DNA of 35,581 nt, from NCBI GenBank assembly GCA_025351485.1, contig JANXVU010000172.1, positions 1 through 35,581 on the forward strand, read 5' to 3'. The position numbers and the translations under genes were made by a program. Source of the DNA: Candidatus Eiseniibacteriota bacterium. GTDB lineage: Bacteria; Eisenbacteria; RBG-16-71-46; JACRLI01. Below, in pieces: positions 8,113 to 18,308 of the stretch. The notes beneath the pieces were generated by a model that was given only the letters and a program-made list of their open reading frames with translations, was not told the DNA's origin and did not search any database. The stretch's first letter is position 1. Each line of letters opens with the position of its first letter.

Positions 8113-9762
8113 TCATGAAGCGACCGCCGCCGCGGCGTTCGGATTTGGACGCGGACGGTTCTGCATTTGCTGCAGGGCGGTCAGAATGTTGGTGACGGTC
8201 CAATACAGGACCAATCCCGACGGCAGCCGGTAGAAGATAAACAGCATCACGACTGGCATGATGTAGGCCATCGTGGCCTGCCGCGGGTCCACGGGGGTTA
8301 GCTTCTGCTGCCAGATCATGGTGCCAGCCATGACCAGGGGCAGAATGTGCAGGGGAAACCCTCCGACCGTAGCGAGCACGTCGGGCGCGCTGAGGTCGGT
8401 GATCCAGCCGAAAAAGCCGGCCTGCCGGAGTTCGATGGCGCCGTTGAACAGATTGTACAGGGCGATCATCACCGGCATTTGAACGAGCAGGGGCAAACAG
8501 CCGCCGAAGGGATTCACGTTGTTTTCCTTGTACAACGCGAAGATCTCCTTGTTGAGCCGCTCCTGGTCGTTCTTGTACTTCTCCTTCAGCCGGTCCATCA
8601 CCGGCTGAAGCTCCTGCATCTTGCGCATCGAGCTCATCTGAGCGTTGCTCAGCGGCCACAGGACCAGCCGAAGGGCCACCGACAGCACGATGATCACGAG
8701 CCCAAAGTTGGGCACGAACCGGTGCGTGAGGGTGAAGAACTTCAGCAGTCCGCGGCTCAACGGCGTCATGATCGGCGCCATGAAGCTCCAGAGCCCGCCG
8801 ACATCGAGAAGGCGTGGAAGATTGTGTCCCGCGGCATTCAGTTTCTGATAGTCCACGGGTCCCACGTACATCTCGTAGGCGATCGAGCTCTTGCCCAGCC
8901 ACGGGTACTCGAAGCGGACCCCCGTCTGCTTCGTGTCCGGGTGGCCCAGGGTGGTGACTCCGCCGATAGCCTGTGGGGGAAACAGGAATCCCAGGGCGAA
9001 GTACTTGCTCCGCATCAGCGCCCATTCCACGCTGCCGGAATGGACCTTGGACGGGGCCTTCTTGAATCCTCCGAGGAAGTCCTGCGACAGCTCCGCGCCC
9101 AGCAGGGCGTCGGAGGCTCCGTGCTGGACGTCTTCGGCGGAGTTGGTTTCGGTGTCGAGCTTCCAGGAGCGCCACTGCACCACCAGGCGGTCGTCGGGGC
9201 CGGGGCTCTCCGTCTCCCAGGTCACGCCGCAGGTGTATCCGTCGTCGGGAATGCTGTAGCGAACGCGAAGGAGCGTGCCGGAGGTGTCGCGGGTCTCGTA
9301 GGTGAGGAGTCGGGCGGCCGCGTCGCGGCGGTCTTCGGTCAGCTTGAAGGTGGCCTGGCTGAAGTCGGTCTCGGTCCCCTTGTGGCGCAGGGCCAGCGCC
9401 TCAAGCCCGCTGGAGTCGGGAATCAGCTCCAGGGGGTGCCGGTCGCCCCGGCGGTAGTCTTTCAATACCCAGTCCACCGGGCGGGCGCCGCGGCTGGAAA
9501 AAACGATCCTCCAGGTGCGGGTGTCCACGGAGGTGAGCTGTTCGGGGGCCGGCGCCGACATGGTGGCGGGCGCGGCCGGGGTGAAGTTCGGGGACAGCGT
9601 ACCGGCCGAAGGCTGCGCCGGGGCCTGGGCCGTGCTCGTCTGCTCCCGGACCTGGACCTGGGCAGCCTGCCGTTCAAGGCCGGTGCGTTGAAGCATAAAC
9701 TGCCAGCCGAAAAGAATGACTCCGGCCAGGGCGATGGCAATCAGTAGGCGACGATCATCCAT
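8113..9762 (-). CDS. yidC: Membrane protein insertase YidC
   Basis: YidC inserts and folds inner-membrane proteins alone or with SecYEG. The 549-residue length and layout are those of a diderm YidC: an N-terminal transmembrane helix (LLIAIALAGVILFGWQFML at about 6-24), a large periplasmic beta-domain (about 60-330), then the conserved five-helix insertase core. The core carries the hydrophilic-groove arginine near 365 (VALRLVLWPL), the cytoplasmic coiled hairpin with MSSMRKMQELQPVMDRLKEKYKND, and the NPFGGCLPLLVQMPVMIALY helix. The stop overlaps the possible upstream start of jag; yidD ends 9 bp upstream. It is part of the rpmH-rnpA-yidD-yidC-jag operon. Confidence 0.97.
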   Translation of the reverse strand: MDDRRLLIAIALAGVILFGWQFMLQRTGLERQAAQVQVREQTSTAQAPAQPSAGTLSPNFTPAAPATMSAPAPEQLTSVDTRTWRIVFSSRGARPVDWVLKDYRRGDRHPLELIPDSSGLEALALRHKGTETDFSQATFKLTEDRRDAAARLLTYETRDTSGTLLRVRYSIPDDGYTCGVTWETESPGPDDRLVVQWRSWKLDTETNSAEDVQHGASDALLGAELSQDFLGGFKKAPSKVHSGSVEWALMRSKYFALGFLFPPQAIGGVTTLGHPDTKQTGVRFEYPWLGKSSIAYEMYVGPVDYQKLNAAGHNLPRLLDVGGLWSFMAPIMTPLSRGLLKFFTLTHRFVPNFGLVIIVLSVALRLVLWPLSNAQMSSMRKMQELQPVMDRLKEKYKNDQERLNKEIFALYKENNVNPFGGCLPLLVQMPVMIALYNLFNGAIELRQAGFFGWITDLSAPDVLATVGGFPLHILPLVMAGTMIWQQKLTPVDPRQATMAYIMPVVMLFIFYRLPSGLVLYWTVTNILTALQQMQNRPRPNPNAAAAVAS

Positions 9763-9771
9763 GGATTGGAA

Positions 9772-9993
9772 TCATTTCCTGACAGGGGGCACGGGATCGA
9801 AGCCCCCCGGGTGGAACGGGTGGCAACGCATGATCCTGGAGGCCGCAAGAAGGCTCCCCCGCCACGCGCCGTGGGATTCGATGGCCCCGTAGGCATAGCG
9901 CGAGCATGAGGGATGGAAGCGGCATCCGCCCGGAACGTGCGGCGAAAGCGTGGCCTGGTAGAGGCGGATAAGCCACAGGAAGGGCTGGCGCAT
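9772..9993 (-). CDS. yidD: Membrane protein insertion efficiency factor YidD
   Basis: YidD is a small membrane-associated protein that assists YidC-dependent insertion. The chosen start (ATG at 9993) gives 73 residues beginning [20 protein letters not shown], the normal family amino end. The signature [21 protein letters not shown] follows, with its conserved cysteines and the CSRYA motif, then [13 protein letters not shown]. The reading frame stays open further upstream, but that extension overlaps rnpA and is not family-like. rnpA ends 10 bp upstream. Confidence 0.95.
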   Translation of the reverse strand: MRQPFLWLIRLYQATLSPHVPGGCRFHPSCSRYAYGAIESHGAWRGSLLAASRIMRCHPFHPGGFDPVPPVRK

Positions 9994-10003
9994 GGTATGC
10001 GTC

Positions 10004-10360
10004 TCAGGAAAGCAGTCCGGCCCGGACAAGAAGTTGCCGAAGTTCGAGGGCGATGTCGGCGGCCTTGGCCCGGGGACATTCCCGGGTGGCCACAAGGACG
10101 AGGTCGGCGGGTAACTCTATCTCCGTCCTCACCTTTCGAAACGCATCCCGCAGGAGCCGTTTGGCCCGATTGCGCCTCACGGCGTCTCCGACCTTTCGGC
10201 TGGCCACCACTCCCGCCCGAAGGACTTCGCCGGGTTCTTTCCGGAAAGCCACCAGGACCAGGTGGCGGCCTCGCTGGGCCGTGCCGTGATCGTATACGTT
10301 TCGATATTCCGACGCTTGGGTTAGCCGGACCCGGCGCGGCAGGGTTTCAGGCCGCGTCAC
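10004..10360 (-). CDS. rnpA: Ribonuclease P protein component
   Basis: RnpA is the protein subunit that helps RNase P RNA bind and cleave precursor tRNA 5' leaders. The 118-residue protein starts at a GTG. The central family signature is clear at about 52-75: [20 protein letters not shown], containing the RNR motif in the left-handed crossover that contacts the RNA. It lies 20 bp after rpmH, the near-universal rpmH-rnpA pair. No strong Shine-Dalgarno is visible, so its translation may depend on coupling within the operon. Confidence 0.96.
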   Translation of the reverse strand: MTRPETLPRRVRLTQASEYRNVYDHGTAQRGRHLVLVAFRKEPGEVLRAGVVASRKVGDAVRRNRAKRLLRDAFRKVRTEIELPADLVLVATRECPRAKAADIALELRQLLVRAGLLS

Positions 10361-10380
10361 GGTGACTGCTGGCCTTTGAA

Positions 10381-10518
10381 CTAGGAAACCGTCAGACGCT
10401 TGCGGCCCTTGGCGCGGCGCCGGGCAAGGACTTTGCGGCCGTTCTTCGTGCTCATCCGCTCACGGAAGCCGTGGGTCTTCTTCTGGTGGCGGTTGTTCGG
10501 CTGGAAGGTGCGCTTCAA
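10381..10518 (-). CDS. rpmH: 50S ribosomal protein L34
   Basis: L34 is a 45-residue basic protein of the large ribosomal subunit. Translation from the TTG at 10518 gives [20 protein letters not shown] and then [18 protein letters not shown], ending RKRLTVS, very close to E. coli L34. The TTG start is supported by GGAG 8 nt upstream and by the family amino end; no ATG is available before residue 22. It is the first gene of the minus-strand operon that leaves the origin to the left. Confidence 0.96.
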   Translation of the reverse strand: MKRTFQPNNRHQKKTHGFRERMSTKNGRKVLARRRAKGRKRLTVS

Positions 10519-10956
10519 CTGAGATTCTCCTTGGACGGCGACACGGCCGACGCATCGAAGGTGTCGGTCGCCGTCGAATTCCGGGCTGCCTCGTGACGAA
10601 TGACGGGCAAGCCCTGGTCATGAATGTGCGCGGGGGCCTCGGGTGGGCCGCTTCCACGCCGCGCCGGCTCCGGACCGAATGGATCTGGAGTGGGCGCGCG
10701 GCGGGGGCGCATCAATGTGCGTCCCCGGAGATGCTTGGCATTGGGCTCAACAGACTTACGGCGCCCCAATGGGAGCGCCGTTCGAACCCGCCATCAGTCT
10801 ATGGGTAAGGGGTGTGGGCGCGCAACAGGGGATTTCGAGCGGCCCTGCACCGGGGTGTTACTGGAGTTGTCGGCTGAAATGGGGTTGAACTGAAGTAAAT
10901 AGTTAAGTGACTGTTTTGCAGTGCTTTATGCTTATGCTCGTGGAAGCCTTTTGGAC

Positions 10957-11048
10957 GGCGAGGTGGCCGGGGGGGATACCCCCCTGGGCTCAGGGTTTCG
11001 CTTCGCTCACATTCGCCCCCGGGGGGTATCCCCCCCGGCCACCTCGCC
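10957..11048. repeat. Fold-back element copy 2 (oriC region)
   Basis: A perfect 28-nt inverted repeat (10957-10984 and 11021-11048) surrounds a 36-nt spacer (10985-11020). The spacer holds the core that begins GGCTCAGGGTTTCGC, continues TTCGCTCACATTCGCC and spans about 10987-11017. The arms include runs of six and seven G/C and share nothing with the arms of the other copies. Confidence 0.92.
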
Positions 11049-11319
11049 TCCGGGGACTTTCGCTTGGCGCCCGGTTCGCTTGCGCAACCCTCGCTTCGGA
11101 TCGGGCTCCCCCTCGACCGCCAGCGCCGAACAGTAGTCTCGCTCCGGCGCCCCCGCAATTGCTCTTGGACTGTCTTATGCTACGAGCGGACTTGAAAACT
11201 CGATTCGAAATCTGAAACCGCGCACGGTTTGCGCAGCTTGTCGGTCGGCGTTGTTCAGGTGTGTGATCGTAGAAACAAATTGCTGTTTGGGAATGTTAAA
11301 ATTGTTTGGTAGTGGTCTG

Positions 11320-11425
11320 GTGTTTTCCACAATCGTCTCTCGATAACTGGGTTTCCTCTATGTTGCGTCGGTTTTTTGAAACGTGAAAGAGCCTGTGTTT
11401 ATTGACGATTTCCGTGTTTTCCACA
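11320..11425. promoter_or_regulatory. Pair of DnaA boxes in a repeated 12-mer
   Basis: GTGTTTTCCACA occurs at 11320-11331 and 11414-11425, in the same orientation and 94 bp apart (nine turns of helix). Its last nine bases, TTTTCCACA, differ from the E. coli DnaA box TTATCCACA by one base. The DNA between them is AT-richer than its surroundings. Confidence 0.7.
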
Positions 11426-11815
11426 TTCGCTTCAAATGACGCGCTTTCGCGTCAAGAAAAATCCTCGGGGCGAAGCTGTGTTGAATTCGCATCTTCCGAA
11501 GAATGCCACGCTCTCTGCAAACTCGCGGTGCTAGTGTCCATCCACTTCGACAACTCACGCGCGCGTCCCGGTTCTCTTCTTCGACTGGATTCGACTTCTC
11601 CGGAGCGCAGGCGCCTGTTGCCGAAGCAGGGTTGTAAGGACGCGAACCGTCAGGTCGGAAACTCTTGATCCTCAACCTGTGCCAGGCATCCGGCCCGGAG
11701 ACTCTCCCGGGCCCAGCGTACACCGACTCCGGCGTCTAGTCCCCGCCACCCGAACGAGGCGGTTGCATTCGGCTTTGGGCGTACTCCGCTCGCGCTGGAG
11801 CTCCCGTGCATGCCG

Positions 11816-11850
11816 GGTTTTCCACCATTGTGGAAAACCTGTGTGCATAA
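11816..11850. promoter_or_regulatory. DnaA-box inverted pair upstream of dnaA
   Basis: GGTTTTCCAC (11816-11825) and its exact complement (11830-11839) form a 10-bp inverted repeat around CATT. This sets a TTTTCCACC and a TTTTCCACA box head to head. TGTGCATAA at 11842-11850 fits TTATNCACA read on the other strand. The cluster lies about 100 bp before dnaA and could serve both origin function and dnaA autoregulation. Confidence 0.7.
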
Positions 11851-11943
11851 GTCGCCGCCCACCTGCTCAAGGACTTAAATCTTTTCACGACAAAGGCTTT
11901 TAGGTTCGGCCCCCCTTCGGGCCGACCGGAGAATCCCCCAACT

Positions 11944-13290
11944 ATGATGCCCGTTGATCACCCTTTGTGGTCGATGATCCTGGATCGTTTGCAGCCGAGG
12001 ATCACCGACCAGGGCTACAGCACGTGGATCCAACCCCTGCGCCCGCTTGAAATCTCTCAGGAAAAGATGGTCCTGGAAGTCCCCAGCCAGTTTTTCGTCG
12101 ATTGGCTCGATTCCCACTATATGGACCACATCCGGACCGCTGCCGCCGAAGTGCTCTCCCCCAACGTGGACATCGTGTTCCAGGTGAACCCGGATCTGGC
12201 CCGCAAACCGGCTCCGGTCATCGAGTTCGAGGAAGAAGACGATCCGCGGACCCTGCTGGATCCCGAGAGTCACCTGAACCGCCAGTTCACCTTCGAGAGC
12301 TTCGTCGTGGGTTCGGCCAACCAACTGGCCGCCGCTGCCGCCAAGGCGGTGGCCGACAGGCCGGGGATCCGGCATAACCCCCTCTTCATCTATGGTGGGG
12401 TTGGGCTGGGCAAGACCCACCTCATGCACGCCATCGGTCAGACGGTCAAAATGCGCCGTCCCGAAGCCAAGGTCCTGTACGTCTCCAGCGAGCGCTTCAC
12501 CAACGAACTGATCTCTTCCATCCAGGCCGGCACCATGCACGAGTTCAAGCAGCGCTATCGCAGCCTGGACGTGCTCCTGGTCGACGACATCCAGTTCCTG
12601 GCCGGCAAGGAGCGCACCCAGGAAGAATTCTTCCACACCTTCAACTCGCTCCATGAGACCTACAAGCAGATCGTCATGTCGTCCGACCAGCCGCCCAAGG
12701 ACATTCCTTCGCTTCAAGATCGCCTGGTGTCCCGCTTCACGTGGGGCCTGGTCACGGACGTTTCGGCGCCGGATCTCGAGACCCGCGTGGCCATCCTGCG
12801 CGGGCGCGCGGAGCGCGAACACGTGTCGCTGCCGGCCGACGTGGCCCTGTTCGTGGCCCACAATGTCACCAGCAACATCCGCGAGCTCGAGGGTTCGCTG
12901 GCCAAGGTGATCGCGTTCTCGCGCCTCACCAACCAACCGCTCACGGTGGGCCTGGCCGAAGAGGTGCTGCAAGACCTGCTTCGCCGCGTGGACCGCCGGG
13001 TGGGCATGCAGGACATCGTGCGCGAGACGTGCCGCTACTTCAGCGTTCCCGAGGACCAGGTGCGGGGGCCGCGCCGCACCACCGAGGTCACCCGACCCCG
13101 GCAGATTTCCATGTACCTGACCCGCTCGCTCACCCGCCACTCCCTGGGTGAGATCGGACAGCACTTCGGGAAGCGCGATCACACCACGGTGATGCACGCG
13201 GTGGACAAGATCTCGGGCCTTCTCGACTCCGATCCGTCCATTCGCGAGGCTGTCACCAAGATCCGGGAACGGCTCGCGGTCACCGAGTAG
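11944..13290 (+). CDS. dnaA: Chromosomal replication initiator DnaA
   Basis: DnaA binds DnaA boxes, forms an ATP-dependent filament and opens the origin. The protein has 448 residues. Domain I is at about 8-85 (WSMILDRLQPRITDQGYSTW). Domain II is very short and acidic (EFEEEDD). The AAA+ domain has Walker A GGVGLGKT at 151-158 and Walker B LLVDDIQFL around 211-219. Domain IV ends with the signature GKRDHTTVMHAVDKI near 408-420. Two adjacent ATGs (11944 and 11947) are possible; the GGAG at 11928-11931 is slightly far from both. DnaA boxes flank the gene on both sides. Confidence 0.98.
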   Translation: MMPVDHPLWSMILDRLQPRITDQGYSTWIQPLRPLEISQEKMVLEVPSQFFVDWLDSHYMDHIRTAAAEVLSPNVDIVFQVNPDLARKPAPVIEFEEEDDPRTLLDPESHLNRQFTFESFVVGSANQLAAAAAKAVADRPGIRHNPLFIYGGVGLGKTHLMHAIGQTVKMRRPEAKVLYVSSERFTNELISSIQAGTMHEFKQRYRSLDVLLVDDIQFLAGKERTQEEFFHTFNSLHETYKQIVMSSDQPPKDIPSLQDRLVSRFTWGLVTDVSAPDLETRVAILRGRAEREHVSLPADVALFVAHNVTSNIRELEGSLAKVIAFSRLTNQPLTVGLAEEVLQDLLRRVDRRVGMQDIVRETCRYFSVPEDQVRGPRRTTEVTRPRQISMYLTRSLTRHSLGEIGQHFGKRDHTTVMHAVDKISGLLDSDPSIREAVTKIRERLAVTE

Positions 13291-13651
13291 CGCGGCAGCG
13301 GGCCCTTGCCTGGCGGGCAAGAATATCTTCAAATATTTTCGCGCCGTGGGCGTGCCGGAGGAATTTGGCTTCGCGCGCCCTGTGGACAACCGTGTGGACA
13401 CCCGTTTCCAAAACCCGTGCACGGCATCGTGGCAGTTGTCCCCGTTTGCACCGCCTGGCGTCCGGCACGAAAGTCTTCCACAAGCCGTGCAGAACCCGTC
13501 GGAAGATGTTCGATGTGTTGTTCACCCCCCGCAGGTGTTTGAACGGACATGACGCGTGGGGGTTGCGGAGTTTTCCCAGTTGTCCACGCACTCTAGTAAC
13601 TACGGTTACTAGGTATCTAAAGAAAAAAGTAAGTAAGTAAAGGGGCGCGCG
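13291..13651. other. Gap after dnaA with DnaA boxes and AT-rich stretch (probable right part of oriC)
   Basis: DnaA-box-like sequences here are of the TTGTCCACA type: TGTGGACAA at 13381-13389, TGTGGACAC at 13393-13401 (12 bp apart, same orientation), TCTTCCACA at 13474-13482 and TTGTCCACG at 13580-13588. Right after the last box come the palindrome CTAGTAAC TACG GTTACTAG (13593-13612) and an AT-rich, purine-rich stretch with AAGT repeats to about 13640. This box-plus-AT-rich layout suggests a DNA unwinding element, but the AT-rich part also directly precedes the cytochrome gene and may be its promoter. Confidence 0.65.
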
Positions 13652-14551
13652 ATGCGTTGGATCCGAAACATCCTGACGGTGCTGATCGTCGTGTTTGCCC
13701 TGGGATTTACTGCGGCCTACCTGGTGAGCGAGAGCAACCTGAACCGGACGTATTCAGCGCCGCAGAGCCACATCGCGATCCCGACCGATTCGGCGTCCAT
13801 CCGCCGCGGCGAGCACCTGTCCAACGCGGTGAGCGGCTGCGTCGGATGCCACGGCGTCGATCTGGGCGGAAGCGTCATGTTCGAGGATCCGCCGATCGGA
13901 CGGATCGTCGCGGCCAATCTCACGCGCGGCAAGGGCGGCATCGGCGAATCCATGACCGATGAAAAGTTTGTCGCGGCGATCCGGTACGGCGTGCGTCACG
14001 ACGGCCGCTCCGTGTGGGTCATGCCCTCGGAAAACTTCAGTCTCTACTCCGACCGGGACCTGGCAGCCCTGATCGCGTACGTGAAGAGCCGCCCGGCGGT
14101 AAACCGGGAACTTTCCCCCCGCGCGATCGGCCCCATGGGTCGGGTGCTGAACGCGACCGGCCAACTGGCATTCCTGACCGCCGCGCGCGTCGAACGAAGC
14201 CAGATCAAGTCCGAGGCGCCGGCCGAGGGGGTGACGCTGGAATACGGCAAGTATCTCGCGGGGGCCGCCGGGTGTAACGGTTGCCATGGGCCGGGACTTT
14301 CCGGTGGAAAGATCGTCGGCACCCCGCCGGACTTCCTTCCCGCACCCAACCTCACTGCGAGCGGCGAAGTCGGTCATTGGTCCGAAGCTGACTTTATCCA
14401 GTTCATCCGTTCGGGCCGCAATCCGGCCGGGCGCCAGATCGATGCGGAGCAGATGCCGTGGAAGATCTATAAGAACATGAAAAATAATGAGTTAGCGGCA
14501 ATCTGGCTCTTCGTTCACTCGGTTCCGGCCAGGGCCGCGGGCACGCGGTGA
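13652..14551 (+). CDS. Membrane-anchored diheme cytochrome c
   Basis: The protein (299 residues) is a periplasmic electron carrier with two covalently bound hemes. An uncleaved N-terminal helix (ILTVLIVVFALGFTAAYLV, about 7-25) anchors it. The heme-binding motifs are CVGCH at 63-67 and CNGCH at 208-212, each near the start of a cytochrome c-like domain. Candidate axial methionines are M124 (WVMPSENF) and M268 (EQMPWKIY). AGGGG precedes the ATG. The partner oxidase or dehydrogenase is not in the window. The position between dnaA and dnaN is odd and suggests insertion beside the origin; it may be transcribed from the AT-rich stretch just upstream. Confidence 0.9.
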   Translation: MRWIRNILTVLIVVFALGFTAAYLVSESNLNRTYSAPQSHIAIPTDSASIRRGEHLSNAVSGCVGCHGVDLGGSVMFEDPPIGRIVAANLTRGKGGIGESMTDEKFVAAIRYGVRHDGRSVWVMPSENFSLYSDRDLAALIAYVKSRPAVNRELSPRAIGPMGRVLNATGQLAFLTAARVERSQIKSEAPAEGVTLEYGKYLAGAAGCNGCHGPGLSGGKIVGTPPDFLPAPNLTASGEVGHWSEADFIQFIRSGRNPAGRQIDAEQMPWKIYKNMKNNELAAIWLFVHSVPARAAGTR

Positions 14552-14800
14552 CGAACCGGGAGCAGATATATCAGAACCATGACTCTTAGCTTGTAAACAC
14601 GGCATCCTGGCAACCCCCGTTCACGGCTCTCGCAAAGGCCCGAAAAACGGGATTCCTAACGGCCCCCAATGGCCCCCCAATCCCCTTGTTTTGAGCTTGT
14701 GGTAACCGGTCTCAAAATACTAAACTTAGCCCGTTGTAGACCCCCTGATGCGCGGAAACGGGTTGGGCCCATTTCTCCCTCCTTCGGAGCGACGGAACGC

Positions 14801-15919
14801 ATGAAGTTTTCCATCCATCAGAAAGACCTGCAAAGGCTGCTCACCGTCGCGGGCGACGGCGTTCCCAAGAAGACCACGCTGCCGATTCTGTCCAACTACC
14901 TGATCGAGGCCCGGCCGGCCGGGGTGCGGATCGCCGCCACCGACCTGGAAATTTCGATCTCCACCTCCGCGGAAACAGCGGTGGAAACTCCGGGCCAGGT
15001 GGCGGTCAACGCCAAGCGGCTCCAGGAGGTTGTGCGGGAACTGGCCAAGGACGAAGTCCACGTGCAGGTCGACGCCGGCAAGTTCAAGATGAAGTGCGCC
15101 CGCAGCGCCTTCGAGCTCTACCCCATGCCGGTCGACGACTTTCCCACGCTGGCCCAGGAGCGGGCCACCTTCAGCGCCAGGCTGCCGGCCAAGACCTTCC
15201 AGGCGCTGGTGGACCTGACCTGCTACGCCGTGTCCACCGACGAGACGCGTCCCGCACTGGGCGGGGTGCTGATCCAGATCACCGACAAGGAGATCCGGTT
15301 CATCGCCACCGACGGGCACCGCATGTCCAAGGCGCACGCCTCCGGCAAGTTCCCGGTGGAAAAGGGCGAGCCGCGCGAGGCGATCATTCCGCCCAAGGCG
15401 CTGATCCCGGTGGCGGCCTGGGCCACCGAGAGCGACCACGAAGTGGAAATGGAGCTCTCCAGCGCCGCCGCCACGTTCAAGGTGGGCGCGACCACGTTGA
15501 CCAGCCGGCTCCTCCAGGGACCGTTCCCGCCCTACGAGTCGGTCATTCCCAAGGACAACAAGAAGCAGCTCATCGTGGGCCGCGAGGCGCTGCTCAGCTC
15601 CATCCGTCGGGTGGCCAAGCTGTCCGACTCGGTGAGCCACCAGATCCGCTTCAGCGTGCGCAAGGACCGGTTGCACCTTTCCGTGAGCACCGCCGACATC
15701 GGCGCGGCCAAGGACGACCTGGAAGCAGCCTACGGCGAGGACGATCTCGAAATCGGTTACAACGCGGTTTATCTTCAGGACATCCTGAAGAGTCTCGACT
15801 CCGACAAAGTGCTGTTCACGCTCAACTCGCCCGTGAGCGCCGGCGTGGTGACCGCGGTGGAGTCCAAGAGGGACGCCACCGCGCTGTGCCTGATCATGCC
15901 GCTCCGTTTACAGGATTAG
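14801..15919 (+). CDS. dnaN: DNA polymerase III beta sliding clamp
   Basis: DnaN is the ring-shaped processivity clamp that tethers DNA polymerases and other factors to DNA. The chosen ATG at 14801 gives 372 residues beginning MKFSIHQKDLQRLLTVAGDG, the normal family amino end; the open frame extends upstream without family likeness. Three clamp-fold domains fit the length. Recognisable segments are TLPILSNYLIEA, ETRPALGGVLIQI, FIATDGHRMSKA and the C-terminal LIMPLRLQD, part of the hydrophobic partner-binding pocket. The 249-bp gap before it (14552-14800) holds no gene; a promoter is likely but not clear. Confidence 0.97.
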   Translation: MKFSIHQKDLQRLLTVAGDGVPKKTTLPILSNYLIEARPAGVRIAATDLEISISTSAETAVETPGQVAVNAKRLQEVVRELAKDEVHVQVDAGKFKMKCARSAFELYPMPVDDFPTLAQERATFSARLPAKTFQALVDLTCYAVSTDETRPALGGVLIQITDKEIRFIATDGHRMSKAHASGKFPVEKGEPREAIIPPKALIPVAAWATESDHEVEMELSSAAATFKVGATTLTSRLLQGPFPPYESVIPKDNKKQLIVGREALLSSIRRVAKLSDSVSHQIRFSVRKDRLHLSVSTADIGAAKDDLEAAYGEDDLEIGYNAVYLQDILKSLDSDKVLFTLNSPVSAGVVTAVESKRDATALCLIMPLRLQD

Positions 15920-15923
15920 GCGC

Positions 15924-16226
15924 GTGCAGGCCGCGGGAGGGGTCCTTCGGGAACTCCTGAAGCACTTCGGCCTGGAGGCGCGACTCGAAGGATTCAAGGC
16001 AGCCGAGTGCTGGCCCGAGCTCGTCGGCCCGGCATTCGCCTCCCGCACCTCGGTCAAGAACTACGAGAACGGCCGCCTCATCATCGAAGCCCACGGGGCA
16101 GCCGTCATGCAGGAGCTTCTCATGATGAGAAGCAGCCTGCTCCGGATCTTCGCCGAACGTTACGGCGTGGGCCTGGTGAAGGAAATCCATTTCGTGCCCG
16201 CCCCAGGCGGACGCACGAGGGAGTAG
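15924..16226 (+). CDS. DUF721/DciA-family protein, probable replicative helicase loader partner
   Basis: The 100-residue protein starts at a GTG 4 bp after the dnaN stop. It matches the DUF721 family, whose DciA members interact with DnaB and promote helicase loading where DnaC or DnaI is absent. Visible family features are the leading helix (GVLRELLKHFGLEARLEGFKAAECWPELVGPAFASRT), the central W, and a KH-like strand pattern (GRLIIEAHGAAVMQELLMMRSSLLRIF). The KH-like fold is compact, so the short length is normal. It occupies the place where recF is usually found between dnaN and gyrB. The symbol dciA is likely but not proven. Confidence 0.85.
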   Translation: MQAAGGVLRELLKHFGLEARLEGFKAAECWPELVGPAFASRTSVKNYENGRLIIEAHGAAVMQELLMMRSSLLRIFAERYGVGLVKEIHFVPAPGGRTRE

Positions 16227-18299
<2,073 letters not shown>

Positions 18300-18308
18300 A
18301 GGAAACCC

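Larger units (their letters stand above)
10519..11943. other. Gene-free origin region between rpmH and dnaA (probable left part of oriC)
   Basis: This 1.4-kb stretch separates divergent rpmH and dnaA and holds no convincing gene. 10519-10956 contains no feature I can support beyond a weak hairpin near 10705-10728 (GGGGCGCA against TGCGTCCCC). A fold-back element fills 10957-11048. From about 11215 to 11430 the base composition becomes AT-richer. DnaA-box-like 9-mers occur at 11323-11331 and 11417-11425 (TTTTCCACA), 11829-11837 (its complement TGTGGAAAA) and 11842-11850 (TGTGCATAA, complement of TTATGCACA). Promoters for rpmH and dnaA must lie here, but I could not find hexamers I trust. Confidence 0.75.

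Noticed and set aside
8117-9175. Upstream extension of the jag reading frame into yidC
   Set aside because: The extension overlaps yidC almost completely, has no Jag similarity, and a good Shine-Dalgarno stands before the ATG at 8104.
10593-10893. Short open frames between rpmH and the fold-back element
   Set aside because: Three overlapping frames on one strand, no Shine-Dalgarno, no family likeness; typical of GC-rich non-coding DNA.
11049-11110. Possible degenerate fifth core next to copy 2 (CTTTCGCTTGGCGCC and TTCGCTTGCGCAACCC)
   Set aside because: Similarity to the core is weak, and no inverted flanks can be found.
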